Positions 18,626-26,590 of a stretch of DNA of 64,000 nucleotides are shown piece by piece. The DNA comes from Eubacterium sp. MSJ-21 (GTDB lineage Bacteria > Bacillota > Clostridia > Lachnospirales > Lachnospiraceae): positions 372,001-436,000 of the forward strand of contig NZ_JAHLPZ010000002.1 of the NCBI RefSeq assembly GCF_018918185.1, given 5' to 3'. The notes below the pieces were generated by a model. It made no database searches. It worked only from the letters and a program-made list of their open reading frames with translations, and was not told where the DNA came from. The position numbers were made by a program, and so were the translations under genes. Position 1 is the stretch's first letter; each line of letters opens with the position of its first letter.

Positions 18626-18697
18626 CAGTTCGTAGGGGAATCGAACCCCTGTTTTCGCCGTGAGAGGGCGACGTCTTAGCCGCTTGACCAACGAACC
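18626..18697 (-). tRNA. tRNA-Glu (anticodon CTC)
   Basis: Cloverleaf on the minus strand: acceptor GGTTCGT / ACGAACT (the outermost pair is G-U), D arm GTC/GAC, anticodon stem TCGCC/GGCGA with loop CTCTCAC giving anticodon CUC for GAG codons, T arm AGGGG-TTCGATT-CCCCT. CCA is not encoded. Bracketed by a strong promoter (18715-18743) and a terminator, so it is a single-gene transcription unit. Confidence 0.95.
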
Positions 18698-18714
18698 ATC
18701 TTGAAACCTTTGTT

Positions 18715-18743
18715 ACTATAACAAACATATGGATGTTTGTCAA
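18715..18743 (-). promoter_or_regulatory. Strong sigma-A promoter of tRNA-Glu
   Basis: Minus strand consensus TTGACA (18743-18738), 17 bases, TATAGT (18720-18715). The -10 lies 18 bases before the tRNA 5' end, leaving only a short leader. Confidence 0.85.
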
Positions 18744-18842
18744 CAACTTTTTTTAATTTTTTAAATATTTTTTCAATCATGGCATATTTTCGTAAATAAG
18801 CACGACAATATGCCATAATCGTATCTGCTAGTTCCTGCCTTT

Positions 18843-20165
18843 TTATTTTGACTTCTCCGGACGGTAAAGCACATCCACAAATGAATTGATACTCTGCTCG
18901 CAGACCTCTCTCGTTGTCTCCTGCTTCACAAGTATGTAGCGATCGGTATGTCCCTTCATGACATACACCGGATTTCCATCCTTGTCAATACAGTCATACT
19001 CTTCTATCAATACCGGAAGCAATTCTCCGGAAAACTGTGCTTCAAATACTGCCTTCTGGTTTGCTGTCAGCTCTAACAGCACATTGCTCCGCTTCTCCTT
19101 TATTGCATCACTCACCTGGTGCTCCATTGTCGCCGCAATCGTACCACTACGCTTCGAATATTTAAAGATATGCATCTCATAGAGATTCAATTTCTCCAGA
19201 TTTGCCACAGTTGTTGCAAATTCCTCCTCTGTCTCGCCCGGAAATCCTACGATTACATCTGTTGCTATCGCCGGACGGTCATATGCCTTACGGATCATCT
19301 CGCATTTTTCCATATATTCTTCGATCGTATATTTCCGGTTCATGCGCTTTAACGTCTCATTGCAGGCACTTTGCAATGACAGATGAAAATGTGGACATAC
19401 CTTGTCAAGCGCTGTAATGCCATCCAGAAATTCCTCTGTGATCACACGCGGCTCCAGCGACCCCATCCGGATCCGCCGGATACCTTCCACTTTGGCAACC
19501 GCCTGTAACAACATCAGCAGCGATGCCTCATCTTCATCCTCATAGGAAGACAGGTTGATACCTGTGATCACAACTTCCTGCACGCCCTCTGCTGCCAGTC
19601 CTTCCACTTCACGCACAACATCGGCGAGCTTCCGGCTGCGGATTCTGCCACGTGTATACGGGATAATACAATATGTGCAGAAATTATTACAGCCATCCTG
19701 TACCTTGACATAGGCACGACAGCGTTCATTCGGCTTTACCAGCGTCATTTCCTCATATTCATTCGTATGATTGATATCGATCACGACTTCATGCATGGAG
19801 GTATCCTCATAATATTCACTTAAAATACGTGCAACATCCTTCTTGCAGTTATTTCCGATCAGAATGTCAATACCGAGATCCTTTGCCAATGCCTCCTCAG
19901 CTGCCTGCACATAACATCCGGCTGCCACAATCACCGCTTCCGGGTTCTTTTTTTTCGCACGGTGCAGCATCTGTCTCGACTTCCGCTCCGCCATATTCGT
20001 GACCGAACACGTATTAACGATATAGATATCTGCAAACTGTGAAAATGGTACAATCTCACATCCGTTTTTCTTCAGTATATCCATCATACTGTCTGACTCG
20101 TATTGATTCACTTTGCATCCAAGTGTGCAAACTGCCACTTTTTTATTTAAAATATTCACATACAT
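18843..20165 (-). CDS. mtaB: tRNA (N6-L-threonylcarbamoyladenosine(37)-C(2))-methylthiotransferase
   Basis: A radical SAM methylthiotransferase that converts t6A37 to ms2t6A37 in ANN-decoding tRNAs. About 440 residues. The N-terminal UPF0004 domain carries cysteines in AVCTLGCKVNQYES, VNTCSV and AAGCY for one cluster; the radical SAM motif is CNNFCTYC followed by IPYTRGRIRSR, and a TRAM-like C-terminal region follows. The start is not certain: ATG 20165 is 13 bases from AGGAG, whereas a TTG at 20174 is four bases from it. I give the ATG. The gene is divergent from the small HPr-like gene. Confidence 0.93.
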   Translation of the reverse strand: MYVNILNKKVAVCTLGCKVNQYESDSMMDILKKNGCEIVPFSQFADIYIVNTCSVTNMAERKSRQMLHRAKKKNPEAVIVAAGCYVQAAEEALAKDLGIDILIGNNCKKDVARILSEYYEDTSMHEVVIDINHTNEYEEMTLVKPNERCRAYVKVQDGCNNFCTYCIIPYTRGRIRSRKLADVVREVEGLAAEGVQEVVITGINLSSYEDEDEASLLMLLQAVAKVEGIRRIRMGSLEPRVITEEFLDGITALDKVCPHFHLSLQSACNETLKRMNRKYTIEEYMEKCEMIRKAYDRPAIATDVIVGFPGETEEEFATTVANLEKLNLYEMHIFKYSKRSGTIAATMEHQVSDAIKEKRSNVLLELTANQKAVFEAQFSGELLPVLIEEYDCIDKDGNPVYVMKGHTDRYILVKQETTREVCEQSINSFVDVLYRPEKSK

Positions 20166-20191
20166 TTTACGCAAATTTCTCCTGCTGATTC

Positions 20192-20220
20192 TTGACTTTT
20201 ATAGTGTAAACTTTTATTAT
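20192..20220 (+). promoter_or_regulatory. Sigma-A promoter of the HPr-like gene
   Basis: Plus strand TTGACT (20192-20197), 17 bases, TATTAT (20215-20220). On the other strand TATAAT overlaps the same -10 and could serve mtaB, though without a good -35. Confidence 0.72.
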
Positions 20221-20300
20221 AGTAACATAGATAAAAAAAGTGCGAAAGATATATTTTTGAGATTATTTTTCGCTTTCACAATATACAAGGAGGTTACTAT

Positions 20301-20534
20301 ATGTTAAAGGTTAAAATTTCTCTCAACTCTATCGATAAGGTGAAGAGCTTTGTAAACGATATCAGCGGTTTCAATGCTGAGTTTGACTTGGTATCCGGTC
20401 GTTATGTTATTGATGCAAAGTCTATCATGGGAATTTTCAGTTTGGATATTTCCAAGCCAATCGACTTAAATGTACATACAGACAAGAATACAGAAGACAT
20501 CATGGCAGCATTAAAGCCTTATCTTGCTGAGTAA
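20301..20534 (+). CDS. HPr-fold protein without the catalytic histidine
   Basis: A 77-residue protein with the HPr fold signature: the segment DAKSIMGIFSLD (residues 38-49) matches the regulatory-serine region of HPr, with S41 at the Ser46 position. The usual GLHARPA motif with phosphorylatable His15 is absent (the N-terminus reads MLKVKISLNSIDKVKSF), so it cannot act as a PTS phosphocarrier. It may be a regulatory relative of Crh, or an HPr-fold protein with another role. AAGGAGG is placed correctly before the ATG. It has its own promoter and terminator and is the only gene on this strand for many kilobases around. HprK encoded near 56 kb could in principle modify S41. Confidence 0.8.
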   Translation: MLKVKISLNSIDKVKSFVNDISGFNAEFDLVSGRYVIDAKSIMGIFSLDISKPIDLNVHTDKNTEDIMAALKPYLAE

Positions 20535-20557
20535 TTAATTCACTGAATTCGGTAAAC

Positions 20558-20587
20558 AAAAACCTCCCAGACCGGGAGGTTTTTTTG
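20558..20587. terminator. Bidirectional terminator
   Basis: AAACCTCCC / GGGAGGTTT with loop AGACC, T7 on the plus side and an A-rich flank serving the convergent GNAT gene. Confidence 0.9.
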
Positions 20588-20589
20588 TC

Positions 20590-21015
20590 TTATTTTTCTG
20601 TCAGATACTGAATCATGCCCGGGCCAAGTGCTTCTGTCGGTCTCTGCATAAATCCATGTTTTTCATAGAAAGGTTCTCTGCCCTTGGCACACATCAGACA
20701 TAACATCATCGTGCTTCCCTCTTCCCGCAGAGATTCCACATATGCTTTCAGTTTCCGGATAATCTGTGAGCCAATCCCCTGTGCCTGCACCTGAGGAATC
20801 ACAATCAGATCCTGAACATAACAGACCACGGCGCCATCTCCGACGACACGTCCCATACCGACAACCTGTCCGTTCTCCGTCACTGCTTTAACCTTATACA
20901 GACAATTTGCAAGAGCTTGTTCCGCCTGCCTGTCTGTCAGTTTTTTCCATCCAACCTGCTCACGAAGTGACAGATATTCCTCTCGCGAGATTTCATTTTC
21001 TATCAGTGTAATCAT
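20590..21015 (-). CDS. GNAT family N-acetyltransferase
   Basis: A 141-residue acetyl-CoA-dependent acetyltransferase of unknown substrate. The fold is shown by the strand VVCYVQDLIVIPQVQ followed by the acetyl-CoA pyrophosphate loop QAQGIGSQIIRKLKAYV (motif A) and the C-terminal strand LMCAKGREPFYEKHGFMQRP. It resembles small aminoglycoside- or amine-type GNATs that sit alone, and the sequence does not allow a closer call. It follows hisF by 31 bases and ends at the shared terminator, so it is the last gene of the hisH-hisF transcript. Confidence 0.88.
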   Translation of the reverse strand: MITLIENEISREEYLSLREQVGWKKLTDRQAEQALANCLYKVKAVTENGQVVGMGRVVGDGAVVCYVQDLIVIPQVQAQGIGSQIIRKLKAYVESLREEGSTMMLCLMCAKGREPFYEKHGFMQRPTEALGPGMIQYLTEK

Positions 21016-21046
21016 TGTTTCGTCCTTCTTCTACCGTCATATGAGC

Positions 21047-21808
21047 CTACATACGCATCGGTATTCCACGTTCGGACAAATATGCTTTCAGATCCATGAT
21101 CTCAAGCTCTTTGTAATGGAACAGGGATGCTGCAAGTGCTGCATCTGCTTTTCCCTCCGTCAAAGCATCATAGAAATGCTCCTTTGTTCCTGCACCACCG
21201 GACGCAATCACCGGAACAGATACATTTTCCGCGATCAGTCTGGTCAGCTCCACATCATAACCTGCCTTTGTACCATCACAATCCATGCTGGTAAGCAGGA
21301 TTTCACCTGCACCCATCTTGTCCGCCTGCATCGCCCACTCGATCGCATCGAGTCCTGTATCGACACGTCCGCCATTTTTAAATACATTCCAGCCACTTCC
21401 ATCTTCTCTTCTTCTCGCATCGATTGCAACAACCACGCACTGGCTGCCGAACTTGTCTGCGGCATCACTGATCAGACGTGGTGTATTGATGGCAGATGAA
21501 TTGATGCTGATCTTGTCCGCACCCTCGCGCAAAATCGCCTTGAAATCATCGACGGTTCGGATACCGCCACCAACAGTAAACGGAATAAACACGGTCTCTG
21601 CAACCTTCCGCACCATATCAATCACGATGTTTCTCGAATCCGAAGATGCCGTAATATCCAGAAATACAAGCTCATCTGCCCCTGCCTTATCATAGGCAGC
21701 GCCAACCGCAACCGGATCACCTGCGTCTTTTAAATTTACAAAATTGATACCCTTTACAACCCTGCCATTGTTGACATCCAGACAAGGAATAATTCTCTTT
21801 GTATGCAT
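21047..21808 (-). CDS. hisF: Imidazole glycerol phosphate synthase subunit HisF
   Basis: Cyclase subunit of IGP synthase, a (beta/alpha)8 barrel using ammonia from HisH to form IGP and AICAR from PRFAR. The 253 residues include the first-strand catalytic aspartate in [14 protein letters not shown], the phosphate loops [10 protein letters not shown] and [12 protein letters not shown], and the second acid in [12 protein letters not shown]. Full length. It follows hisH with a 21-base gap. No other his genes are present in this window, so the rest of the pathway must lie elsewhere or the pair serves a scattered pathway. Confidence 0.97.
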   Translation of the reverse strand: MHTKRIIPCLDVNNGRVVKGINFVNLKDAGDPVAVGAAYDKAGADELVFLDITASSDSRNIVIDMVRKVAETVFIPFTVGGGIRTVDDFKAILREGADKISINSSAINTPRLISDAADKFGSQCVVVAIDARRREDGSGWNVFKNGGRVDTGLDAIEWAMQADKMGAGEILLTSMDCDGTKAGYDVELTRLIAENVSVPVIASGGAGTKEHFYDALTEGKADAALAASLFHYKELEIMDLKAYLSERGIPMRM

Positions 21809-21829
21809 ACTCTCTTCCTCCCTCGTCTC

Positions 21830-22435
21830 TTATAAGTGTATAAAGTTATCCAATATTTTAAGTCCTACCGTTGAACTCTTCTCCGGATGGAACTGACACG
21901 CAAACACATTTCCTTTTTCCACAGAAGCGTGAATATCCACAGAATAGTGTGTCCGCGCTGCTACATCTGCTTCATCCCTCGATTTCAGGTAATATGAATG
22001 CACAAAATATACATATGGCTGTTTCTCCACGCCGGCAAATAATTTCGCACCCGGTGTAATATCCAAAGAATTCCATCCAATCTGTGGCACCTTCAGATCC
22101 GGTGCATCCGGAATCCGGAGAATCTCGCCATCCAGGATTCCAAGCCCGGTTGCCCCAGGACTTTCCTCGCTTGTCTTATACAGAAGCTGCAAGCCGAGAC
22201 AGATTCCAAGGAATGGTGTCCCCGCATCTACCACATCGTAAATGACCTGATCCAGCTTGTACTCCCGCAACTTACCCATCGCATCACCAAAGCTTCCCAC
22301 GCCCGGCAGGATCACCTTGTCACACGACAAAATCAGATCCTTGTCCCGCGTGATCACGGCTTCTTCGCCCAGATAATGCACTGCCTTTTCTACACTTTTA
22401 ATGTTGCCTGCATCGTAATCTAAAATTGCTATCAT
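21830..22435 (-). CDS. hisH: Imidazole glycerol phosphate synthase glutamine amidotransferase subunit HisH
   Basis: Class I glutaminase that feeds ammonia to HisF. The 201 residues contain the oxyanion/nucleophile segment PFLGICLGLQLLY with the catalytic cysteine, and the His-Glu pair in CQFHPEKSS near the C-terminus. The open frame continues upstream into the next gene, but AGAGGATGAG before ATG 22435 and the normal N-terminus MIAILDYDAGNIKSVEKA decide the start. It is preceded by the large acidic membrane protein gene with a 44-base gap and is probably cotranscribed with it. Confidence 0.97.
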   Translation of the reverse strand: MIAILDYDAGNIKSVEKAVHYLGEEAVITRDKDLILSCDKVILPGVGSFGDAMGKLREYKLDQVIYDVVDAGTPFLGICLGLQLLYKTSEESPGATGLGILDGEILRIPDAPDLKVPQIGWNSLDITPGAKLFAGVEKQPYVYFVHSYYLKSRDEADVAARTHYSVDIHASVEKGNVFACQFHPEKSSTVGLKILDNFIHL

Positions 22436-22479
22436 TGTCTCATCCTCTGTCACATTCATACAGTCAATAGTTGCATTTA

Positions 22480-23994
22480 TTACTTTCCCTGCGCATCCGT
22501 CGGCGTCTCTGTCTCCGCTGCTTTTGCGCCAAGCTCCGACAAGGTTTTGGTATACTCCTGTCCTTCCATCGCTAAGATCTGATATGCCGTATCCTCTGTG
22601 ATACCATACGTGTTCCACAGTGCATTTATAATCTTATCCCGGCAGGAATCAATATCCTTCACGATATCAAGCTCTACCGCCTCATCGTAATGCTCATCAT
22701 ATTTCTCTATGCCACGAAGCAGCGCATCGAGTGCCTTGTCCGACCTGCCAAGCTTCATGTTGTTCTCATAGGACTCGTAGAGCCGTTCCACATACATGAC
22801 AGTATAGATACGATCTTTCAGATCCTGATCCTTTTCCTTTACATCCACACCAGATACTTCGTCATATGCCAGACGATATCGCTGCCGTTCGAAATAATTC
22901 GTCGCTTTCTTGATTACTTGCGAATAATTAAATTGGTTCGTACCAAGTACAACACCGGCTGCTAGCGCAAAAAACAGCACAAATACGACAATGACGGTCG
23001 GTGTCGAAACCTTTTTCTGATCTTTTTCCGCTTCGAGCTCCGCCGCATAAGCTTCATCTTTTTGTCGTTTTTTGTCGGCTTTTTCCTTCTGCTTTGCTTT
23101 ATCCTTCGCCTGCTTCGCGGTAAGCATCTCCTGTCTGGCTGCATCTTTTTCCTCTTTTTTTGCTTCCCGTTCTGCCTGTTTTTTCTTCTTTTCTGCTTCC
23201 TTCTTCGCTTTCTTCTCCTTGAATAAAGCTTCCTCTTCTATATCATCCTCATCCGGCTCACCAAAAAGAATCTCGGAAATCGTTTTCTTCTTGTGGTCTG
23301 TCTCATCTGCATCCATCTCCGTTTTTTTCTTCTTTTCTGCCTTTTTTCTTGGCTGCTTGCTCTTTTTTGCCGTTTTCTCCGGTTTTTCACCGATATCCTC
23401 GATATCTGCCAGATCCCCGCTCAACAGGCTCTCTGCCATAGATGACTGCAACAACGCATCCAGGCTGTCCTCATCCGCTGTGTATGGGTTCTTTTCTTTC
23501 TCTGATTTCTCTGATTGCTCCGGTTGTTCCGGCATTCCCATATCCATCGAACCAAATAACGCATCATCAAACACGCCCTCCGGCAGTGCAGTATCCTCCT
23601 GCATCTGCAAATCTGCTTCACCAAAGACATCTGTATTGTCCATTGGTTCTGCCGGTTCTTCTTTTTGTGGCTCTGGCTTCACACTCTCCTGATTTGCTTT
23701 CTCAATCAGTGCATCCAGATTCATATCCTCCGGCTCTTTCACCTGTGGTTTCTTCTTGATAACCGGATTGGCACCCGCATCCAGGTTCGTGATATCGACA
23801 TCATCAAAGTCAATATCATCAAAGTCCAGATCCCCCAGATCCATGCCATCCAGATGATCAAGTTCATCCAGAGAAATGTCGTCCATATCATCTGCATCGA
23901 CATCCACGCCGGAATCTATATCGATATTCTCATTCAATTCTCCGTCCATGGCTGATAATTCATCCAACAGACTATCCAGATTATTCTCGTCCAA
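22480..23994 (-). CDS. Acidic/basic low-complexity single-pass membrane protein, unknown function
   Basis: A 504-residue protein with strongly segmented composition. Residues 1-75 are extremely acidic with D-rich repeats (DLDFDDIDFDDVDI). Residues 75-200 are E/P rich. Residues 205-325 are lysine-rich and probably coiled coil. One membrane segment (about 331-350, TVIVVFVLFFALAAGVVLG) precedes an outer helical domain of about 150 residues with an internal TPR-like stretch (KLGRSDKALDALLRGIEKYD). The start is TTG at 23994, supported by GGAGG six bases before. No family is recognised. Its own promoter lies at 24036-24064, and hisH-hisF-GNAT follow in the same direction. The charge pattern suggests a cytoplasmic tether joined to an extracellular domain. 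Confidence 0.78.
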   Translation of the reverse strand: MDENNLDSLLDELSAMDGELNENIDIDSGVDVDADDMDDISLDELDHLDGMDLGDLDFDDIDFDDVDITNLDAGANPVIKKKPQVKEPEDMNLDALIEKANQESVKPEPQKEEPAEPMDNTDVFGEADLQMQEDTALPEGVFDDALFGSMDMGMPEQPEQSEKSEKEKNPYTADEDSLDALLQSSMAESLLSGDLADIEDIGEKPEKTAKKSKQPRKKAEKKKKTEMDADETDHKKKTISEILFGEPDEDDIEEEALFKEKKAKKEAEKKKKQAEREAKKEEKDAARQEMLTAKQAKDKAKQKEKADKKRQKDEAYAAELEAEKDQKKVSTPTVIVVFVLFFALAAGVVLGTNQFNYSQVIKKATNYFERQRYRLAYDEVSGVDVKEKDQDLKDRIYTVMYVERLYESYENNMKLGRSDKALDALLRGIEKYDEHYDEAVELDIVKDIDSCRDKIINALWNTYGITEDTAYQILAMEGQEYTKTLSELGAKAAETETPTDAQGK

Positions 23995-24035
23995 AATATT
24001 CCTCCATGTATATCACAAATTCCACAGATAAAAGT

Positions 24036-24064
24036 ATCATATCACATTCATTTCTCCAACACAA
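24036..24064 (-). promoter_or_regulatory. Sigma-A promoter of the acidic protein / hisHF operon
   Basis: Minus strand TTGTGT (24064-24059), 17 bases, TATGAT (24041-24036), about 42 bases before the TTG start. Confidence 0.62.
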
Positions 24065-24088
24065 GTAAAACCAATGCATACAAACACG

Positions 24089-24121
24089 CAAAAAGGCACC
24101 ATACAACTGCTGTATGGTGCC
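24089..24121 (-). terminator. Terminator of the spo0A / RG-rich gene transcript
   Basis: GGCACCATACA / TGTATGGTGCC (24095-24105 with 24111-24121), loop of five, followed on the minus strand by TTTTT. Confidence 0.88.
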
Positions 24122-24129
24122 TGCGCTTT

Positions 24130-24681
24130 TTATTCCCAATCATCAAAATCCTCATAATCATCATATGCGCCATTTGCATAGTTTTTCGTATAATTGATGT
24201 TGCTGGAACGCTTCTGCTTTGGCTGCGGACGACTGGATTCCCGTTTTTTATTGTTCTGCTTCTTTTTTACTGATTTCTGTTCCTTCTCTAAGCGCATCTG
24301 GACTTTATTCTTGTCCGGAATTGCCATCGTCGGTTTATTCTCCTTTGGACGGGATGGTTTACTTCTTCTGCCTCTGTCTTCCTCATCCTCATCCTTTTTC
24401 GGAAACTTAGGAGCACCTCCGTAGTTTCGGTTTGGACGCTCATTTCTCGGTGGTCTGTCTCCATATGGTCTGTCACCGTATGATTTCTCTCCATAAGATG
24501 ATCGGTTTCCATTTCCACGCGGTGGTCTGTCTCCACCTGTTTTCCGGTCACCCCTCGGTGCACCAGAACGATCCGACTTCTGGAATCTTGTTCCTCCACC
24601 TGGTCGTTTCTCCCGATCAAAATATTTTCCTTGTCCTCTGTTCATGCTGGAACCACCTTCTCTTGTTCCTTCCGTTGCCAC
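24130..24681 (-). CDS. Arg/Gly-rich intrinsically disordered protein, probably nucleic-acid binding
   Basis: A 183-residue, very basic, low-complexity protein. The N-terminal half is rich in R, G, D and P with repeated units YGDRP and GDRPPR; the middle is lysine-rich; the end is acidic (DDYEDFDDWE). RG/RGG-type repeats usually bind RNA, but no folded domain is visible. The GTG at 24681 is chosen because AAGGAG lies eight bases upstream; an internal ATG (MNRGQGKYFDRE) at 24645 is an alternative. It follows spo0A by 40 bases without a promoter of its own that I can see, so it is probably expressed with that gene. Repetitive composition makes homology calls unreliable. Confidence 0.65.
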   Translation of the reverse strand: MATEGTREGGSSMNRGQGKYFDREKRPGGGTRFQKSDRSGAPRGDRKTGGDRPPRGNGNRSSYGEKSYGDRPYGDRPPRNERPNRNYGGAPKFPKKDEDEEDRGRRSKPSRPKENKPTMAIPDKNKVQMRLEKEQKSVKKKQNNKKRESSRPQPKQKRSSNINYTKNYANGAYDDYEDFDDWE

Positions 24682-24721
24682 GTCTTTATCTCCTTTCGTA
24701 ACTTTGCATGGATTTTATTTT

Positions 24722-25540
24722 TTAGCTTGCATGCATTTTATACTCAATTCTAAGCTTGTCCGCGATGAGGGCAATGAATTCGGAATTTGTAGGCTTTCCT
24801 TTTCCTGCACTTACCGTATAACCAAACATGTCCTCGATTACTTCGATCTTACCTCTTCCCCATGCCACTTCTATTGCATGGCGGATCGCACGCTCCACAC
24901 TGCTGGACGTTGTCTTGTACTTTTTGGCTATACTTGGATATAACAGCTTCGTTATATAATTGAGCATATTCATATCATTGACTGCCATCATAATACCTTC
25001 CCGTATGTACTGGTATCCTTTGATGTGCGCCGGAATTCCGATTTCCCGGATGATCTCTGTCACATCATTCTCCATGGAATGCATACCATAATCATACACA
25101 TTATCTGCTGGCAGTTTGGTATCCTCTTCTTCGCTTCCTTCCATCGGCTCCCCAACCTTTGCAAGGTCTGCAATCTGAATAATTCTCTTCGCCAGTACTT
25201 TCGGATTACAAGGCTTCATCATATAATAATCAGCACCTAAATTAAATGCCATATTAATGATCCGGCTCGATCCCACCGTTGATAAGAAAATAATCTTTAA
25301 ATCAACAAGTGATGCATTCTCCCGCAACTGTTCCAATACCTCCAGCCCATCTACGTTGGTAATGAAAACATCCATCAACAATACATCCGGCTGCGTCTGC
25401 AGCACCTGATCATAAACCTCGTTGCCATCCGCTGTACAGCAAACAATCTCGAATCTTTCCCCATTATAGGCTTCTAACTGCCGTCCCAGCATCTCATAGC
25501 CGGCATCCGCAATCATCACCCTGATTCTCTCCGTATTCAT
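24722..25540 (-). CDS. spo0A: Sporulation transcription factor Spo0A (copy with near-complete receiver)
   Basis: Master response regulator of sporulation entry, 272 residues. The receiver domain keeps the phosphoacceptor D57 (VLLMDVFI), S87 at the Thr/Ser switch site and K109 (YYMMKPCN). Of the acidic pair, D12 is present but the next residue is alanine (IADAGYE) where Bacillus subtilis has a second aspartate. The C-terminal DNA-binding domain is highly conserved: [18 protein letters not shown], then [18 protein letters not shown] and [22 protein letters not shown] 25540 follows GGGGAGGATAAT. It has a strong promoter of its own and lies directly behind a second, degenerate spo0A-like gene. 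Confidence 0.92.
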   Translation of the reverse strand: MNTERIRVMIADAGYEMLGRQLEAYNGERFEIVCCTADGNEVYDQVLQTQPDVLLMDVFITNVDGLEVLEQLRENASLVDLKIIFLSTVGSSRIINMAFNLGADYYMMKPCNPKVLAKRIIQIADLAKVGEPMEGSEEEDTKLPADNVYDYGMHSMENDVTEIIREIGIPAHIKGYQYIREGIMMAVNDMNMLNYITKLLYPSIAKKYKTTSSSVERAIRHAIEVAWGRGKIEVIEDMFGYTVSAGKGKPTNSEFIALIADKLRIEYKMHAS

Positions 25541-25596
25541 ATTATCCTCCCCTTCTTGGAACCAACCTCCTATCAATCTAAATTAACCATAGGAAG

Positions 25597-25625
25597 ATGA
25601 TATAATTTCAAAATACCATTGTCAA
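25597..25625 (-). promoter_or_regulatory. Strong sigma-A promoter of the downstream spo0A
   Basis: Minus strand TTGACA (25625-25620), 17 bases, TATCAT (25602-25597). A TCCACA/TGTGGA inverted repeat lies just upstream (about 25635-25660). I found no consensus 0A box (TGNCGAA) or SigH site here. Confidence 0.8.
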
Positions 25626-25666
25626 GCGCATTTCCACAGAAATTTTCTTTTTGTGGATAATTTTGT

Positions 25667-26461
25667 CTAAGCGCTTTTCATCTTCGATTCGAGTCGTATT
25701 TTGTCGGCAATCAATGCTATAAATTCCGAATTCGTCGGTTTCAGCTTCCCCTGCTGTAACGTATATCCAAACAATTCGTGCATTGTGTCCGAGTTTCCTC
25801 TGCTCCATGCTACCTCGATTGCATGCCGGATTGCCCGTTCCACCCGCGATGGTGTCGTTGCATATGCCTTCGCAATTGACGGATACAACTGTTTTGTAAT
25901 GGAATCGAGGATGTCCATATCCTGCACTGCCATCAGAATGGAACTTCGCAGATACTGGTATCCTTTGATATGTGCCGGTACTCCTACCTCGTGGATGATC
26001 TCTGTTACTTTGACCTCCAGTTTCGTCTGAAGCTCCTCCCCTGCATCCTCCGCCTGGCATACACTCATTCCCGTCTGCTTGCAGCGGGCAAGTGTCAGGA
26101 TTTCTTTCTCCAGATCCGGATCATTACATTCTTCATCAATAAACCGGACAAAAATATGATCTACATTCTCCCGGCATGTATTTTGTGCAAATCGAATCTG
26201 GCTCGCATTCCCCTGCAACAGGAATCGGTATCCACGGTTTCCCCAGCCGTTCACTTCCTCCATCACTGCCAGTCCATCCAGATTCGGCAACAGAAAATCC
26301 AGCAATATGACATTCGGATTTTGTGTGCGGATTGCCGAAACTGCGTTTCCGCCGTCTGAAATAATATCACACACGCAAATATCCTTATTCCTTGCAAGCT
26401 GCTGTCTTAATTCCGTCGCTGCCTTCGTATCATGTTTTATGATAAGCACTTTTGTCTTCAT
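25667..26461 (-). CDS. Spo0A paralogue with degenerate receiver domain
   Basis: A 264-residue protein of the same architecture, placed at the classical spo0A position directly behind spoIVB. The effector domain is well conserved ([54 protein letters not shown]) and should still bind 0A-type boxes. The receiver is eroded: the acidic pair reads H10-D11, D55 is retained ([13 protein letters not shown]), but the switch Thr/Ser site reads FLLQGN and the invariant Lys-Pro is replaced by VRFID. It is therefore likely not controlled by ordinary phosphorylation, and may be constitutive, allosteric, or act through dimerisation with the other copy. ATG 26461 follows AGGGGGATAG. Confidence 0.88.
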   Translation of the reverse strand: MKTKVLIIKHDTKAATELRQQLARNKDICVCDIISDGGNAVSAIRTQNPNVILLDFLLPNLDGLAVMEEVNGWGNRGYRFLLQGNASQIRFAQNTCRENVDHIFVRFIDEECNDPDLEKEILTLARCKQTGMSVCQAEDAGEELQTKLEVKVTEIIHEVGVPAHIKGYQYLRSSILMAVQDMDILDSITKQLYPSIAKAYATTPSRVERAIRHAIEVAWSRGNSDTMHELFGYTLQQGKLKPTNSEFIALIADKIRLESKMKSA

Positions 26462-26495
26462 AAAACTATCCCCCTCTAATCTTGATATCAAAGAT

Positions 26496-26524
26496 ATTAT
26501 AGTTTCATTATTTTGCGAGGGCAA
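26496..26524 (-). promoter_or_regulatory. Promoter of the spo0A paralogue
   Basis: Minus strand TTGCCC (26524-26519), 17 bases, TATAAT (26501-26496). Confidence 0.65.
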
Positions 26525-26590
26525 TACATAATAAAACGCAAGTTGCGACAGTAAATATTGACAGCATTTTCGGTCAAATTTTCCCATTTT

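Noticed and set aside
26520-26590. 0A box or SigH promoter before the spo0A paralogue
   Set aside because: TGTCGCAA and TGACCGAA resemble a 0A box (TGNCGAA) but each carries an extra base; no AGGA-type SigH element was found.
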